DNA of 64,000 nucleotides from Phallusia fumigata (GCA_008931825.1 QXVZ01017280.1:1-64000), one strand, 5' to 3'. Counted from the first letter of the stretch, positions 24,089-37,197 are shown. Notes: a model not told the origin generated them from the letters alone. A program made the numbers and translations.

Positions 24089-24919
24089 GTTTGTTGTTCA
24101 TTTGCTTTTTGTTTTTTTTATTTTACCGAATGCAGTATTTGTCTCAGAGTTGTCAACTGTACCTCTTTTTTGCAACTTTTTATTGCACAACATTTGTTCA
24201 AAATAAAAGTATAAGGGAATTCTTTTCCAGCAAGCAGGTCCGTGTGTGGTTTATGCAATTAACTGTACAAAGCGCCTTGACGGTGTTTAATTGCCCGACA
24301 CACTTTAGGGGTCTTTCTGGGTATCTAATCTGGATACAAGGCGATCGATACAAAGCAACAAGCGAATCTCAATACTTACCTTATCAGGTTTGCTTCCAAA
24401 GTAAATAAAAAATTTTACCCTTTTTGAAGAGGTAGCGGGATAACAGCTTTAAATTGAAGTCAGTTCGAATATTGTTTAGCAATTTGACCTATTTTAGAGG
24501 CTGGTTGGGCAGCTACTGGGGGGGCTATGAGGTCAAAAGAAACTTATGCCACACACGACCAAGGGCATATCTACCAGTTGTAAAAGCTTTATTGAAACTG
24601 ATCAAACATTTAGTGCTAACCCTCTTGGTCAAGAGTTCAGACAAGAAAAAGTTAAAAAACAAAACAAGCAGAGTGAAAACATATGTGTCATCTTCAGCAA
24701 ATGGGACACTTACTACAAAAAACAAACTTCGTTATTTCAGCAAAATGGACATTTATTAAAAAATGCAGTAGGACTTTTGATCAGAGACGAAACAAAAACA
24801 ACACATATTTTTTATTGCGCTAAAATAACGGAAATAATCGTAGACTCCAAATAAGGCACAGTACCAAAGAAGTAAAACATATATAACACAAGCGACGTAA
24901 CACATAGATATCAGGTGAA
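24089..24919. other. Convergent intergenic GPCR-CFAP53
   Basis: This gap between the 3' ends of the GPCR and CFAP53 genes holds the AATAAA of the GPCR near 24200. I see no other supported feature. Confidence 0.5.
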
Positions 24920-27900
24920 TTACTTAAGCTGGTTTCCGACCACTTGAAGTTGTGGCTGCTGAGATGGCTGACGTCGCATGGGGTGGGTTTTCTGGTGGGC
25001 TGATGCTGATGAAAGAACCTGAAACGTGAAATTACCGCTTGATGTTCAAAGAAATGCTTGGAAGGCTGACTACGATTTGGTATAACGCCTTTTGTAGGCC
25101 TGTCGTACTGCGATTGGTGTTTAGAGTTCAGACACACTAAATAAGCCTGATGTTATTAGTTAAACCTCACTATTATTTGTAGTTTATTCTTACTGTTTAA
25201 AGTTTTCATAAAAACTATAGACTGCAGCAGGAAACAACTCAAATGGAGTTTTGGAAAAAAATTATAACATATGAGATTTAGGAGAAGAAAATAAAGATTA
25301 CGCAACACAACCTTCTCTATTTAATAAAATCGACAGTGAGACTGTTAAACCAATGAGCAAATTCGGTTCAAATTGTCAAAGTACCTCCACAAGTTTAAAC
25401 GGGAATTCGAATAAAAATATCCAAACTTACATTGTTCAGTCTTTCCTGGTATCTAGCCTCGGTTTTCAAACCTTCTTCATATTGTCGTAATTCCTCATCT
25501 TTTCTCGCGTTCTTGTTCGAATGCTCGTGTTCGATCTGACACAAGAGGTCGCTCTCGTACTGCTTGTTGATCATCTTTGTTCTACGTTAGAACGGCACGT
25601 GATTAAAACAGGGAAACGAACACACTTGGGTATTGTAAAAAAAAACAACCTATACCCTACTACATGGATTTCGTCAGTGAGCAAATAGTTTACAAGTTTT
25701 GTGAAATAGAAAGATAAATCGCTGAAGATTTAAAGTGTCGAAAAACGATCCACGGCGGACGGACAACGCCCGAATGATGCTCGTAATGAGTCCACCGTCG
25801 AGCTACCTGCTTCATTGCAGTTCCGTCGGATGATTTTTTAAATGTTTTTTTTTTCGATTAAGTTGGTAACTTCAATTTGGGTCAGCTCGTCGGGTTTACT
25901 GGCTTCGAGCAATGTCGCTTAAGTTTCTTATGCAGGATAACACAAGAACCCGAGACAGGATTATAACCCACAACCTTCCAAGCACAAGACTGTTGGGCTA
26001 ACCATTTGGCCATCATGGCGGCCAAATGTTTTTTTGGGTTTTTAAGGGCATAGGAATCAGGCAATTTACGTTTAAAGCATCAACACTGCCTGGTCGATGG
26101 TTTGCAATAAATAGCCAAAGTCATGTTTCAAAGCAGCTGGTACGGATATTTACCTTGTTATGCGCTCTTCCTCCATTTTGTGGTGTTCTTCGATTGCTTT
26201 CGTCACTTCCTCGCGGTCACGCTTCAGTTCCTCGCGCTCACGTGCCAACACTTGCACTGTGGACAAAAAAGGTTTTTATGTCACTAATGTTACTACATCA
26301 CTGTTTTCTTTGCTCGTTACTGGGAGGAACGTTCAGTTATGGTAGAGGCTCGGTATGCTAAACATACATAAGAATGAGCAAGTGTTCAAACAAAGTCTAA
26401 TTTATGATGCAAAGTCATCAAACGCTTTCTTCCTGTAAATATCTGTCAAGGAAGTTAAAATTATCTATTGTTACGTCATACATGGTGACGTAATAACTCC
26501 CCGGCATTCTCGGCCGAGCATCGATTTCATTATTAGAGGCTCTGTGCTCAGCTAAACGAAACACTTGCAGTTTTGACAATGCCCTTGAGGCAATCTTATT
26601 GAGACGGGGAACTTACGTTTCTCTTGCAGTTGCTTTCTCCTGGTTGCCATGACATCCTGCATCAGTCTGTTCCTCGCCTCTTTCTCCAACTTCCACTGGT
26701 TCACTCTCTTTGCCCACATGGCAGCCACATCCGCCTCCACCAGACGACTCAATTCCTTCTCGCGACGAATTTCTTCTTCAAGCTGCATTATGAGCGATTA
26801 TTTAGTTAAAAAATGGTTTAGCACAGCTCTGAATTACGTAAATGAATCTTCGTGCGCTGCTGTTGTTACTCAAAAAAATGAGTGTTTCACTTATCGTTCG
26901 CTTGCCTCACATGTTATGCAAGTACCCCAGAGGTTAAATACGGCCCTGATGGCTAGATAAGGGACCTTAAAAAAATAAAAAAACTAAGTGTAAATGGGAA
27001 TGTTTGTGACGTCACAATACACCGAGCTTGCTTGACCAAGCACCGAGCATTAACGTGAGATGCTCGGTGCTCGACCAAACAGAACACTTGCAGTTTTGGC
27101 CCATCACTATTATCAAGCCCACTTGGCCTTTTAGGGCCCGAAAAAAGAAGCACCTGTTGTTGTAGATATTCGCGATATTTCTTCTCTTCATCTCGCTTCT
27201 GGGCTTTCTTTTGGACTTTCTCCTGTGCCTCATTCCTCGATTCCTCCAGGAGTTGTTCAAGGATCTTCATGTCCAGTGCAAGCTCCTCTTGTCTCTCTTG
27301 CGCCTCCCGCTGGAGTTTAGTCTTCATCGATTTCTCCAAAGAAGCCCTGTGTGTCACAAAAACAGAAAAAAACAATCAAAGGGGTTCCCAACTGCGGAAT
27401 ACCCCATTAGGGGAAATTTTGTATTTGCAAGGGGGTAATTTTTTCAAATGTTGTTGCACATTTTTGATGATAGTAATTGTTATGTTATGCTGGATATATT
27501 GACATAAACATATTTTTTACAAACCAAATTTCTAGTAGGGCAGTTTTTAGCTTTAAATCTTGTTTAAAGGGGTCCATAGAATGAAAAAAATGTTGAGAAT
27601 CACTATTTTATACAATTAACAATTTGCTTTTACAACTAGTTAATAGCAATTAAACAACATGCAGCCACTTGTTTTGTAGACAACATTTTAAGGTCTGTAC
27701 TTTTTTGCTTGATATTTGTTTTACTTCTATTTTGTAAAGAAATATGGTATCACAGCATCAGTGAATATCAGAAGTGATTTGGTGGGGATAACTGTTTATT
27801 TAGTGTAAGGACTAAAATGAATCACATATGTAACTTCACTTTGTTGCGAACATCAACCTTATGAAATAAAATATGTTTCTCTTCTAAGTACTGGAAATAG

Positions 27901-30458
27901 CGTTAGGCCTACTTGTGTTGTTTCTGCAGGAGTCGTTTTTGTTGTGTTGCTCTTTGCTCCTCCAGCTGGCGTAAATCTCTCTCTTCAGAAAGGAGTTTGG
28001 CCTCCTCCTCAATCAGTCTCTTTTCCTCCTGTTTCTTTGCTTCCAGAGAGGCTTTCTGTGTTCGCAGTGTGTCCACCATGGCTCTGAATGGGAAAGGGTA
28101 AAATGTATTGTACAATGAGTTGCAGTGATTCTATGTTAAACCGGACACTATTGTAACAATAGGCTCAGTACACAAAGGAATAACAAACAATGCGGCCGTG
28201 TCAAAAGCCAAAATACAGCGGCAGTGTACTTAGGGCAATTTTTTCAATAAAAGATGTTTAGAAAACAAGCTTTGTGATTGGAGGCTAGTTGCAACTAAAC
28301 ACAAACTTTGACCTACGAATGTTTATTATAGCTTGACACAAGTCAAAAAAGTAGATCCTTAAGCTGGAATTAATTGTTAGTTTTGCCTTACACTGATCTT
28401 TACACTTGCTTGGTTGCTCAAAAATCATTACAAATTAGTGCTAGTTTATTTAATTTAATTCCAACTTTACTTGACTTAAGTCCCAATTACAATGGCTTAT
28501 GTTTGATCTGGACTTTCTGGGTGATTGACTTGACTTGTGACATTTGTTGTGGCATATATAACATTAAGGCAAATGTTCACATTAAGAAATGCACCAAATC
28601 CAAGTCTGTCACCAACAAGTGATACCGCCTCTCAACTGGTAATAATTAAAAATCATCTCACCTGTTCCTTTCAATTTGTTGTTGTGCTTCTATTTCTTCT
28701 CTGGCAGCCTTTGCGAGTCGATCTTTCTCCCACAACTCAGCATACATCCTTTCCTCCTCCTGCCGTCTCCTCTCGAGATCAGCTTTAATTGCAAGTTGGT
28801 TCATTCGATCGATGCAAACTTCATCTTGATGTCGTCGTGACAATACACCACGAAGTTCTTCACATTGCTCTCTGTAAAATTGAAAAAAATGATGATTGCA
28901 ACCTTTATTTTACACAGCAACTGCTAGTAAGTTTAGTCAAGTTGAACCTAACCATTTTGGGCAGAAGCAATATGGAAAATGGTTTGTAGTTGAATTAAAT
29001 TTTGACGTTTAATTATTCCAGCAATAGTTGTCAGGACAACAATGTCCCAAACTGATCCAAAATTAATTTTGGGTTTAGGCCTAAACTCATTGTAAATGTG
29101 TGCAGACTAATTTACTTCTGCATCCAGTAGGAACACAGTGTAAATATCAATCATGAATCAATTTGTTTGTGGTAGATTTAGTGGACATCAGAACAAAAAT
29201 GTAGTTGGTTACTGATTATGTCTGCGGGTAATTTTCTTGCTCATAGAATTTTTACCTCCACTGCTGGTCAAGTTTTTCCTCAACAATTTGTAATCTTTCT
29301 TTCTCCCGCTTTTCCTTCAGTACTTTCGCCCGTTTACACATTTTGTCCTGGCGTGCTTCGATAGTTTCTTGTTTTGCTTCCATTTCTTCAAGATACTGTT
29401 GCTCTTCAGCGGCCAATTTTTCCCTGAGCCTGTGTTGATGTCAAAACAATTTATTGCATGAATATAAAACAAATAGCACACTGGTGCAGCAAAATTTTGC
29501 TTTTAATCTTTAATTTTTGAGCTCATCTACATTTGTTTAATTTCTCTTGTCCAATGCCAAAAGCCAAAACAATTTTGCCATGTGATTGATATACTACATC
29601 AAATTTATATGTGATGTCAGTCTATTAAATATTTAAACATAAAAACACATGAAAAAAACAGCTCAAGAAACATGTTCTAACCTTTGACGTCTTTCATCCA
29701 AGTCTATCTTTCCTTGGTCCATAATTTCCCTAACCCGACGCTGAATAGTGTTTTTCTGAATTGAACGATCCGTAATTCTTTCCCAGTCATTCTGTACAAG
29801 AAATACATGGCATGCAAGGTTTAATGAGCTATCAAAGCTCACTCCATGTTCAACTCTAACACATTTTAGAACAGTCAGTTAATGTTTTCCATGACCACAT
29901 GCACTTTGCAAACCTTGAGTTACAAACTGTTTGAAGAGAATCTTGGCAAATGTTTGTATTGATAATGACAACAGCGATCATCAAAACATTTTTAATAAAA
30001 TGCATCCACTATATACACGTTCTCTGGCAGTTATGTTTTTAATTTAGCTTCTCTTTAAGTCCATATCTTGTGTTACTAAGAATTTTGAACAGTTTTTGCA
30101 AAACTACTTGCACAAGTAATAACTGTCAACCTGGTTATAATGTGATGGTAGAACACAAAATTATAATCGTCATGTACAAAACTAAAAACTACCTTTAAAT
30201 CAAACATCTTGTTGTATTTAGTAATTTGAATCGCTTCTTCACGCAAATCTTCTTGACGTCGTCGCTCCAAAATTAAATGCTCAGGTAGTTTTGCTGACGG
30301 CATCTTTGCCCTCTAAACACCATCAAATGTCAAACAGTGTCAGAAATAATCACCAAAAGAAGCTTATTACATCGAATCAACTGACTTACAATTGCCACCG
30401 AATGCGGTGTAGGACCAGTGTGTTCCCGGGTCCTCCTTGTTCTTTGCGTGGCCAACAT
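24920..30458 (-). CDS. CFAP53: CFAP53 (CCDC11), cilium coiled-coil protein
   Basis: Eleven exons (30458-30390, 30312-30193, 29791-29682, 29429-29256, 28871-28662, 28083-27913, 27346-27154, 26782-26617, 26256-26154, 25581-25431, 25018-24920) join in frame to 521 aa; human CFAP53 is 514. The protein is almost entirely charged coiled coil. In vertebrates it is a microtubule inner protein of motile cilia and a centriolar-satellite component needed for left-right asymmetry. Family landmarks run in the right order: GPTP near the N-terminus, ETIEARQDKMCKRAKVLKEK, then EKLDQQWREQCEELRGVL, MYAELWEKDRLAKAAREE, KLEKEARNRLMQDVMATRR, and a C-terminal VLSSASAHQKTHPMRR matching human VLS...HPMRK. All splice phases agree. 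A SINE and other repeats lie in its introns. It is divergent with the phosphatase at 30955. Confidence 0.95.
25748..26023 (-). mobile_element. tRNA-headed SINE in CFAP53 intron
   Basis: On the minus strand the element begins with a tRNA-like head: an A-box-like TGGCCAAATGGTTAG, then a B-box-like GGTTATAATCC. It continues through the shared body and ends in the family's 3' region (GAGCATCATTCGGGCGTTGT). It is in the same orientation as CFAP53, between exons 9 and 10. Confidence 0.75.
27040..27070. repeat. 11-bp stem, 9-nt loop hairpin
   Basis: GCACCGAGCAT at 27040-27050 is exactly complementary to ATGCTCGGTGC at 27060-27070. It lies in the CFAP53 intron between exons 7 and 8. The sequence just after it, ending ACACTTGCAGTTTT, is repeated near 26560-26577, in the next intron. 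Confidence 0.45.
27379..27605. mobile_element. hAT-type MITE in CFAP53 intron (~227 bp)
   Basis: The left end AGGGGTTCCCAAC and the right end in reverse complement AGTGATTCTCAAC match at 10 of 13, in the style of hAT termini. The interior is non-coding. The exact ends and target duplication are not resolved. Confidence 0.45.
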
Positions 30459-30954
30459 TGTGCTTGATTCACTGTCAAAATGTAATTAAGACTCGATACC
30501 TTTCGAGCACAAAACAATAATCTGATTAGCTGTCTCGATAATGCTACATGACATCAAGCAGTAACGCTCAAATGCGAATTCGATCGTGAGCAAATCGAAT
30601 TATCTTTTGTGCCAGAGTTGCTGTGACAACCAAATTACCACTTGGTGACGCTACAAAAAATAATTTTGGGGTCATTGTTTAAAAGTAGCAACTTTAAGTT
30701 TTTGTGTTTTTTTTTACGCTGCTAATAAACATAAAAATAATTTGCAACAGTATTTACCAATACTTCATTACGTTTGTTGTTCTGCACAATTCGTAAGTTT
30801 TTTAGTTTCAGTTGGGAAAAAATTATCGAAAGTGGTAAATTCCCCAGTAGTAAACTTTGACTTTCAGACAGAGAATAACATTCTATTTCGAGGTGAAGTT
30901 TTATTGTTACCATCACAGTTTGTTGCAAATTTAGTTCATTGGATTATAGTGAAC
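30459..30954. promoter_or_regulatory. Divergent CFAP53/phosphatase promoter interval
   Basis: Only 496 bp separate the start codons of CFAP53 (minus) and phosphatase 1 (plus). At 30617-30630, about 160 bp upstream of the CFAP53 start, GTTGCTGTGACAAC resembles the RFX X-box (GTNRCC, spacer, RGYAAC) with one mismatch per half. RFX factors control ciliary genes, so this would fit CFAP53. The site is imperfect and the assignment is inference. Confidence 0.35.
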
Positions 30955-32565
30955 ATGTTTAAATCCCTAAAAAACTTCAGACCTATTGGTGGTGAGTTAT
31001 TTTCATCCCGAATTTATGGATCATTGTCCGAGTTTAATACACAGAAGGTAAAAGTTTTTCGAAGTGCCAGACCCGATTTACTTGTTCAAGAGGATTTGGA
31101 CGAAATTGCTGGAAGACTTGGAATAAAGTAAGTTGTAAATAAAGAACTTCATGGCATTTCAAATAGTGTGTTACGTACCACTTTGACAGGCAACAATGGT
31201 AAAGAACTAATATGCCTTATGTGCATTTTGTGCTTATAGGTCAGTCATTGATTTCAGAGACTTTAAAACAGAATACAAGAAGGAGAATGGACCTAAACTA
31301 CTGGATGGAAACTACAAAAGTAAAATATGTCAACAACAATTTGTCCATTTGGTTGTATGGTTTATAAACCGCTTCGTTGTAGATGCAAAAGTGGTGGATA
31401 TTGAAAAGATGGATAAGTCATCTACATCAATAAAATGGAAGACAGACTGCAACATGGACGAAAACCAGTACATTCAACATATAATGGTCAATTTCTTTGG
31501 AAAGGAGTTTGTGAAAGGTCTTGCATTTGGAGGACTGCTTTCAATATGGCAGGTATGTTCAACTATACTTCGAGAAAATGTTATTTAGTTTACTGTTGGT
31601 GTAAATGGATAACATCTAATCAGTCGCTTGTTTATGTATTTGTTGTAAAAACATATTTGTGTCATTATAAACTGTGTTTACAGATATTTTGGGTTCTGCT
31701 TCTTTCAATTCTATCTATATTTATTGGGACAAAGCAAATTTGGATGTATATCAAGAATTTAATAGATCAGCATGGCTTACTGTTTCTTTACAAGGTAAAT
31801 ATTGTTTATCATCATTACCAAAATTTTGGCATATACATGTTGGTTGATAATTTTGTCTTACAGATGATTATCGACACATGTGGTATTTCTATTCGAACCA
31901 GTCTTAAACTTTTGAACATGGAAGAAAACCTGCCGGCAATTATATGTTGTCATGCTGGAAAAGACAGAACTGGAATAATGTCTGCATTGTTGCTTTCAAT
32001 TTGTGGATGCGACAGAAAGGCAATCGTACATGATTACAGCATGTCTGAGGTAGGATAAGAATTATAAGTGCTTATGATTCAGAGTCAACTTCATAGTTCT
32101 GATATAAATAACCAAGCAACTGTTGCTAGGATAAAGAAATGGACTTAAAGAGTAACTTAATTAAACTGCAAGACGGCATGTATGTAGTGAATACATTATG
32201 TTGCAAATTTACAGTTGCATGACTTTTTACTGTTAACATTTATGTGCAGTAAATGATTCTGTGCAATTGTAAACAATTTTCGGCAAATAAAAACCAGGGA
32301 TATTTTAAAAATCTGTTTTAATTTTTTCCTTTGTTTTTAAAACAATCAGTACACAATATGTTAATTTTTTCACCAGGTTGCGTTTCCTGTTGACGGTAAC
32401 GACTTGAGCGAATACAGTGAACAAATACGAAGAGCACCAAGACATGTAATCTCTGAGCTACTTGATTACATTGAGGAAAAATATGCATCTGTTGAGTTGT
32501 ATCTTGTTGCAGTAGGTTTTACGGTGCAAGAACAAAATGAGTTGAAACAACGCATTTTACTGTAA
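30955..32565 (+). CDS. PtpB-type tyrosine phosphatase, paralogue 1
   Basis: Six exons (30955-31127, 31240-31319, 31383-31552, 31684-31794, 31864-32049, 32377-32565) join in frame to 302 aa. It belongs to the Y_phosphatase3 family (mycobacterial PtpB type), which dephosphorylates phosphotyrosine and in some members phosphoinositides. The start chosen (30955) puts the family motif NFRPIGG (NFRDLGG in bacteria) at residues 7-13. VFRSARPD and VIDFRDF follow as expected. The catalytic loop CCHAGKDRTG supplies Cys-x5-Arg and the Asp that acts as general acid in PtpB. The residue before the catalytic Cys is Cys rather than the usual His. The C-terminal helix region DYIEEKYASVELYL is typical. Exon 4 adds a hydrophobic stretch (IFWVLLLSILSIFIG) not found in the bacterial domain, a possible membrane anchor. 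It is first of three tandem copies. Confidence 0.85.
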
Positions 32566-33798
32566 ACAATTTATAATGTAGATGCAGTTTATTAAAGCTT
32601 GCAAGAATATTGCACTTGTCATTTGATTTTATGTGAAATAAAGTGGTTTTAACAATTAACTATTTACAGCCAAACATGCAAACTTTTTACACATTGTTTT
32701 CAATGTAAAAAATGCCTGACATTTAACATTTACATTCAAACTGGTTTTTTAAATGCATTCATACCTAAAATTTTTTAATTACCTCTTAACTAGTTAACTG
32801 CACAACGAAATACCAGTTATATTGTAAAAAATGTACATGCAAAAAGGCTTGTAATTATAAGTCTATGTACATGCTTTTGCAGATTTAATCAATATAAATG
32901 ATGCAATGCTGCTTCATATGTTATTAATATGTACAGTATTGATGTTTACGTCGTTTCCGTTTCAGTTCAAAATAGGATTTGCGTGAAGTTTCCGATTGGC
33001 ATGATCCTGTACTTAACACAACAAAATTCACTGTATGTCTGTGTCGGTACAACGTACTGCTACGAATAATTCTGTACTTTATTTGTGTTTCATTCCACCA
33101 AGCATGTTCGTCAATATTTGAACACAGAATAAAATAAATTTACTGTCATGTGTTTGGCAAGCAAAAAGCATTTCTCTCGGGTATAATAAAACAACAAAAC
33201 TGAGTTTGCTGTAGCTGGCACGTTTTTAAATACTGCTACAACTTCCGCGTAGCTAAACTGCATTGAGTTGATAACCTATAGACTCAGTAAACTTTACCAC
33301 AACATTCAACACACATCATATTGAATGATACATAAATAAGATTCTTTCTTTTTTGTTAATAAATATAAATTTCTATAAAATTCTTATCGCTGGTGCCTCA
33401 AAAGTCGAAAAAAGTTTTAGAAACTATTATGATATCGAATGTAGTTTAGTGACGTTCATTTTCAAGTCAGTAGTGTCTTGTTTTTATCATGGGTGGGGTT
33501 CGAACCCGCACCCACAAATGTTACACACGTTTTTTTTACAGAACGTTGGTAGAACAAAGGTCATATGTCCAGCGGAACCGGAAGGCGGCGAATGACGTCA
33601 CGAACATTTCCCTTCAAGTCGTGTTAGTGCGATGCGTTTTGAAGACATAATTTCAGGAAATGTAAGTATGTTTGCTGATACTTTGTCACGAATATACCAA
33701 AAATATTTATTTTCTCTTGGAAACTGTTGATTGTGCGATGCCATCAAATAGTTTTGAGCTTTAGTAGTAGCTTGGGTGTTCAAGTTTTATTGCGGAAA
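32566..33798. other. Intergenic between phosphatases 1 and 2
   Basis: No gene is visible. A fragment at 33487-33515 on the minus strand, GTGGGTGCGGGTTCGAACCC, carries a good tRNA B-box but no A-box at the right distance, so it is more likely a SINE remnant than a tRNA gene. Confidence 0.4.
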
Positions 33799-36700
33799 AT
33801 GTTCCTTTCCATTAACAACCTTAGACCGGTTGGGGGAGTTTTGTTTTCAGAGGTTAAATCAAGTGAAGGTGAAAATAAGGCAGAAAAGATCCGAATTTAT
33901 AGAAGTGGAAGACTGGATAATGCCACACGCGAAGATTTGGATACACTGAGTGAAAAGCTTGGAATCAAGTAAGCACATGCAGTGTTGTACATTGTTCTTT
34001 TCGAGTAAAGCTAAGTTTTGCTTTGTGAAAGAAATCATAGCTCCACAGTTGCACCGAAACGGTCATCAAGCCGGAGATAGCTGGGCGAAGTTAGAACAGT
34101 TTTAAGGCCCGTAATTCATGGAGGGCACAATTGGTGGATCAAGGTTGAACGCGCTGCAGCTACACTGTCATTACAAGGCGTTGTTATGTGGCAGGAGTCA
34201 CAAGAGTTTTGGCGCATGTACAGCGAAATACAGTTCTTCAAAAATCAAACATAACTTGTCGATGAAAATTTGTCAAACATAATTAAACGTTTTTTGCTTT
34301 CAGATCTGTGATTGATCTTCGATCTTTCAACCACGAATACCAGAACAACGGGGCACTGAAATTGTTGGATGGAAACAACCAAGGTAAGTTAGTCAATAAT
34401 TTTTGTGCTAACGTGTCGAGCAGTCAACTGCGATCGTGACCTGTTTGGAATATCACGAAGTCGATACGTCACTCGCATCGGATGCTCTGCCAATAAAATT
34501 AATTGTTAAATACCTCCTTAATGCTTGGTTAACTGAAAAGACTGATTCTCAAGGTTGCAAAGCTTTCGTGTTTGCTAAAAGAAAACACAAACCTGACAAC
34601 TACTACCTAGGTTTTAAGCTTCCAGAAGCGAATTTACCGCTTTGGCCTGCGACGAAACATTATCGAAGGTGCAGACTGTACCATAAGAGGTTTATTAAAT
34701 AATGTCATTTCAAACAGCCGTCTTCAAAAGTGATTTCAAATTGTCTCTGAAGAGGAAAAATGTTTTATTTTGTAAATCGACAGTGGAAATAGGGTCTTGA
34801 ATTTATTTAAACCAAACCAATTAGAAATGTTTGTAGTTACTCTGACGAAAAACAGGCCAAGACCAACAATTACATATTTATTGCTATCCATCAAAGAGTT
34901 AAACATATTATAGGTGATACTAAAATCTTTTGAAATATTGACATAACAACAACAAAATAATTGTTTCGCTGCAGATGTTCAAGTGATGGATATTTATAAA
35001 ATGGAGAGGACTTTATCGACCGTCCTAATGTGGACGAAGCGAAGTAAAAGACGTGACGTCATACAACATTTCATGGTGAACTTCTTCGAGAAACAATTTG
35101 TTGAAAGACTTTTCTACAGCGGGACATTAAGTATATTTCAGGTACTTTCCCCAGTACGGTACTACAAACTTTTTGTTTGTTTGTTTGTTTGTTTAAGTTA
35201 CATCCAGAGGGTGGAACAACGCCTGAATACGTTATGCTCGCATGAGTCCATCGTCGAGCTACCTGCTTCATTGCAGTTGCGTTGGATCTTTTTTGACGGA
35301 TTTTTTCAATTTGTAACTTTTAATTTTTGTCAAACCATTGGGTTGGAGCAATGGTGCATAAGTAAGTTTTAAGTTTCTTGCTCAGGAAAACACAAGTTCC
35401 CGAGACAAGATTAGAACCCACAATCTTGCGAGCAGAAGGGTTCTATTCTTCTTTCACGCTTGTAGGTCGGTTTCAACAACCTTGCCCAGCTGCACTTGTT
35501 TTCTTTGCCGTGAGTTGTGTGATAATATCGCAAGTTTGTTTTGGTGTGCGATTTTGTGCAGGTAAATTTTTCATCCTTCGCCGCTAAGAGGGCCGAGTGG
35601 TCAGCGCGACTGCCTTGTGCTCGCAAGGTGGTGGGTTTTCATCCTGTCTTGGTCGCTCGTGTTTTCCTGAGCAAGAAATTTAAGCAGCATTGCTCCAGTG
35701 AAACGCAATGGGTTGAACCCAAATTAAAGTTACCAAAATCGAAAAAAGATCATCCAACAAAACTGCAAAGAGGCTGGTAGCTCGAAGGTGGCCTTAGAGC
35801 ATAACGTATATACGTTATGAATATAATCAGGCGTTGTTCCGCTCACCGGGAATTAAAACAAAACAGCACTTAACTTGTACAACCCACCTAGAAAGAAGTG
35901 TAGGTCACTTCACCAGATCGCAGCCAAACAAATCACATTTTTCAGCAATTGAAAATCCTGGTGCTATGGTTTTGCACGAACTTTGTGGGGACAGGAGGTG
36001 TGTGGAAATATGTGTTGTATCTGATCCAAACACAAGGAATGTTCAGTTTCTATAAGGTAAGAAAAATGCTTGTAAATATAGCAGCTCACTTGCTAGATCG
36101 CCAGCTGCAGTTAGGCTATGGTCGCGGGTTGGAATCTCACAGCTGACTAGTCTTTTTTAGCTGTTCATTTGCTTGCGTGTAGTTTCCAAAATAATTACGT
36201 TTCCATAAAAAACTTTACCCACCTGGTATTAACGTTTGCACCGTAACGGCTGGGTAATTATTTAGCTATTTACTGAACAATTTGTAAGATTGGTCAAAAA
36301 TGATTACATAACCGACCATTTTTTGCCAAATAATATATCAGGGATAACCAAACTGACTCCAGAGTCACATACAAAACCTAATCAATTTAAAAAAACTGAT
36401 TTATTACGTACATATTAAAGTATATGCAACAAAACCTATCCGTGTGGTGAGGTTGTGTAGATTCTGACAAAAAAAAAAACATGTTTATTTACATTTGAGA
36501 GAACAATATTTTCAAAAAGCCTGGTTAAGAAAATAGAGACAATATGTAATTTCTTTTAGATGACAATTGACTTCTGTGGCGTGTCGATCAGATCCAGTTT
36601 TCAACTTCTCAACAACGAAGCGAACTTACCAGCGATCGTGTGTTGTCATGCTGGGAAGGATCGAACTGGAATCATCTCAGCTCTGCTACTTGCAATGTGT

Positions 36701-37197
36701 GGATTTGACCGAAAGATTATTGTTGACGATTACAACTTAACAGAGGTATGATGCGTTTATGACAGTGAGGTCGCTTTATTTTTATTCCTTACAAAACTCG
36801 CCCGAAATATCGAACTTTTTGTTGTTTCGTGGCCAAGTTTTTATTTTCAGTTTTTCATGTTTTCTTTAAATTTGGATAAAAAAACATAAAAGTGTTAATG
36901 TTACGTGACTTAAAGACAACACAGAATATATTATGATGTAAAATAGTGCCATTTGATAGGGTCCCATTACTGCTCATGATTTTTGGACTTTTGGCATTCT
37001 ATTTCCAGACTGCCTTGCCACCTGACCACAAGGAACTGATTCGTTACGCTGATAATATGAAGGGTGCACCTCGACACATTATGACTCAACTTCTACATTA
37101 CATCGACGAGAAATATGGCTCCGTGCCAGAATATCTCGTTTCAATCGGATTCTCTGCAGAGGAACAGGAAAACTTGAAACAACTAATTGTGTGCTAA
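33799..37197 (+). CDS. PtpB-type tyrosine phosphatase, paralogue 2
   Basis: Six exons (33799-33968, 34304-34383, 34975-35141, 35946-36056, 36560-36745, 37009-37197) join in frame to 300 aa. Motifs match paralogue 1: NLRPVGG in place of NFRPIGG, IYRSGR, SVIDLRSF, the catalytic loop CCHAGKDRTG and the C-terminal DEKYGSVPEYLVSIGF. Exon 4 again encodes a hydrophobic insert (LKILVLWFCTNFVGTG). Exons 2, 4, 5 and 6 have exactly the same lengths as in paralogue 1 (80, 111, 186, 189 bp) and all phases agree, so this is a tandem duplicate. Intron 3 is enlarged by two SINEs in opposite orientation. The catalytic residues are intact, so it looks active. Confidence 0.85.
35170..35441 (-). mobile_element. 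SINE in intron 3 of phosphatase 2, minus
   Basis: On the minus strand this carries the B-box-like part of the tRNA head (GTGGGTTCTAATCTTGTCTC), the shared body, the 3' region ending GGCGTTGTTCCACCCTC and a tail of AAAC repeats (35170-35194). The 5' end of the head appears truncated or diverged. Confidence 0.75.
35588..35864 (+). mobile_element. SINE in intron 3 of phosphatase 2, plus (best copy)
   Basis: This is the clearest copy. The head reads GAGGGCCGAGTGGTCAGCG (A-box), then a CCTTG/CAAGG anticodon-like stem around TGCTCG, then a B-box-like GGTGGGTTTTCATCCTGTCT. The long variable-arm layout and loop suggest descent from tRNA-Ser. The body contains CTGAGCAAGAAATTTAAGC and the 3' part CAGGCGTTGTTCCGCTC, ending in AAAACAAAACA. 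It lies head-to-head with the minus-strand copy 147 bp away. Confidence 0.8.

Noticed and set aside
23814-24101. 95-aa minus-strand frame
   Set aside because: Antisense to the last GPCR exon, which has continuous coding support.
33480-33600. tRNA gene on the minus strand
   Set aside because: A good B-box is present but no A-box or acceptor stem at the right distance; treated as a SINE remnant.
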